Shown here one piece after another: positions 62,956-64,000 of a DNA stretch of 64,000 nucleotides. The first letter of the stretch is position 1, and every line of letters begins with the position of its first letter. A model generated the notes under the pieces. The model worked only from the letters and a program-made list of their open reading frames with translations, made no database searches and was not told the origin of the DNA. The position numbers and the translations under genes were made by a program. Source of the DNA: Arcicella sp038230735. GTDB taxonomy: Bacteria > Bacteroidota > Bacteroidia > Cytophagales > Spirosomataceae. The stretch covers positions 62,001 to 126,000 of the forward strand of contig JBBRMR010000002.1 in assembly GCA_038230735.1 (NCBI GenBank), read 5' to 3'.

Positions 62956-64000
62956 CTATAGTTGATAAAAAACTCGCTTCACACGCTCACTCACACTCGT
63001 GAGGATTTCGTAAGGAATTGTACTTATTTTTCGGGCTAATTCCATGATTGTCAAATCTTTACCAAAGACAATTACTTCATCTCCCTCTCGTACATGAGGT
63101 AGGTCTGTAACGTCCACCATCGTCATATCCATACACACATTTCCTATTACTTTACACCGTTGCCCGTGAATTAAAACCTCACCAACTCCGCCACTAAAAC
63201 GGCGGTCAAAACCATCAGCATAACCAATGGCAATGGTGGCGGTTTTGGTATCTCTTTCTAATACGCCTTTTCTGCCATAACCTATTGTTTCAGTGGCTTT
63301 TACGTGTTTTATTTGAGAAATAACGGTCTTCAAAGTGCCAACCGTCAAAAGGTTTTCTTGGTCTTCGGGTTTGGCGGCTAAACCGTACATTCCTACGCCC
63401 AAACGCACCATATCTAAACGAGCTTCGGGAAAACGGGCAATCCCCGCAGAATTTGCCAAATGCCTTGATGGAACGTAACCAATTGCTTCCGAAATTTTGT
63501 CTGCCATGTTGGTAAATTCTTTCCCTTGGTGCTTGGTAAAGTCATCAAATCTACTGTCATCCGCCGCTGCTAAATGACTAAAAATAGTGGAAACCCAAAG
63601 ATTAGGGTTTGATTGTAGAGTTTCGATTAAATCAGGAATTTGCTCGGGTTCAAAACCCAAACGGTGCATTCCCGTATCTAATTTTAGATGAATTTTGGAA
63701 CTAATCTTTTGATTATCAATATATTCTGAAAATTGTTTCAAGATATTCAAACTGTAAATTTCGGGTTCTAAGGAATAAGTAATTAACTGCTCAAAATCAT
63801 TGGGCGAAGGATTCATCACCATAATGGGCAAATAGACTCCGTTTTGTCTTAACGAAACACCTTCATCCGTATAGGCAACTGCCAAATAATCTACGCCATG
63901 AAATTGCAGTAAATTTGCCACTTCCGTACTGCCCGAACCATAGGCAAAAGCCTTGACCATCACCATTATTTTGGTCTGCTGACCAATCTTATCACGGAAA
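62956..64000 (-). CDS. alr: alanine racemase (5' part outside window)
   Basis: PLP enzyme interconverting L- and D-alanine for peptidoglycan. The frame stays open past the upstream window edge (FRDKIGQQTKIMVMVKAF before the ATG at 63966), so the ATG is internal. The PLP-lysine motif MVMVKAFAYGSGS, GMHRLGFEP, RLGVGMYGL and IGYADGFDRRFSGG are all typical, and NVCMDMTMVDVTD near the C-terminus contains the usual catalytic-site region. In Bacteroidota it is often the C-terminal half of a MurF-Alr fusion; that cannot be tested here. Confidence 0.95.
   Translation of the reverse strand, partial: FRDKIGQQTKIMVMVKAFAYGSGSTEVANLLQFHGVDYLAVAYTDEGVSLRQNGVYLPIMVMNPSPNDFEQLITYSLEPEIYSLNILKQFSEYIDNQKISSKIHLKLDTGMHRLGFEPEQIPDLIETLQSNPNLWVSTIFSHLAAADDSRFDDFTKHQGKEFTNMADKISEAIGYVPSRHLANSAGIARFPEARLDMVRLGVGMYGLAAKPEDQENLLTVGTLKTVISQIKHVKATETIGYGRKGVLERDTKTATIAIGYADGFDRRFSGGVGEVLIHGQRCKVIGNVCMDMTMVDVTDLPHVREGDEVIVFGKDLTIMELARKISTIPYEILTSVSERVKRVFYQL

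Overview
The window is a chromosomal segment of a Bacteroidota bacterium, most probably of the order Cytophagales (Emticicia/Leadbetterella-like; this is inference). The support is AT-rich DNA, Bacteroidota-type promoters (TTTG-N19-TANNTTTG, e.g. 12445-12475), start codons without Shine-Dalgarno sequences, a YtxJ-type bacillithiol protein, a DUF5916 outer-membrane protein, a NamZ-type muramidase and NUDIX/winged-helix sugar regulators of the NrtR/AraR type. I found no rRNA, tRNA, CRISPR array, transposase or prophage.

Layout. 1-13.7 kb is mainly housekeeping: the 3' part of dprA, a secreted esterase, pyrE, a NUDIX hydrolase, a metZ-like sulfhydrylase, a GT2 glycosyltransferase, an orphan nuoH, miaA, a degenerate TrpF-like protein, mnmA, radA, a VF530 protein and an acyltransferase. 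13.7-14.8 kb holds an XRE regulator facing a small ORF that needs a -1 frameshift at A7, then a structured, terminator-ended segment that may be a small RNA. 14.8-27.3 kb carries a Gfo/Idh/MocA oxidoreductase, a nucleoside-type MFS permease, waaA with two repeat-derived insertions, the DUF5916 protein, an APC permease, a GltP-type symporter, an ABC permease and NamZ. 27.3-30.9 kb is a surface acylation module (two SGNH-like paralogues plus an AlgI-type MBOAT) containing a 62-bp perfect palindrome. 31-38 kb mixes small stress and repair genes (AlbA_2, YtxJ, OsmC, DUF763, DUF5655, an AlkA-like glycosylase, YdeI) and a broken DUF2461 gene. 38-42.7 kb is a tetR-tolC-emrA-emrB efflux operon. 42.8-47.4 kb has a YncE/phosphoesterase fusion, a DUF892 ferritin-like protein and lipA.

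47.5-62.9 kb is a secreted carbohydrate-degradation locus without SusC/SusD: a ThuA/PQQ-sugar-dehydrogenase-like/cytochrome c giant interrupted by one in-frame TGA, a GH2 enzyme, a tannase-like hydrolase, a GH106 rhamnosidase-like enzyme, a small secreted protein that matches the giant's C-terminal domain, and a sulfatase. Two paralogous NUDIX-type regulators with degenerate Nudix boxes stand next to it. Each is divergent from a locus gene, and each shared intergenic region contains a palindrome with the same half-sites (TATTGTCT...AGACAATA). This regulator/operator pairing is the best candidate for an undescribed system here. The window ends in alr, probably the racemase part of a MurF-Alr fusion.

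Throughout, intergenic DNA holds short hairpin repeats (ACGGAAGTC..., GGACAG..., AAGTCGTAGGTCATAAGTC, AACCCTTGCAAGGGTT) and word-like low-complexity repeats. Some have invaded coding sequence: the ends of the MFS gene and internal segments of waaA.
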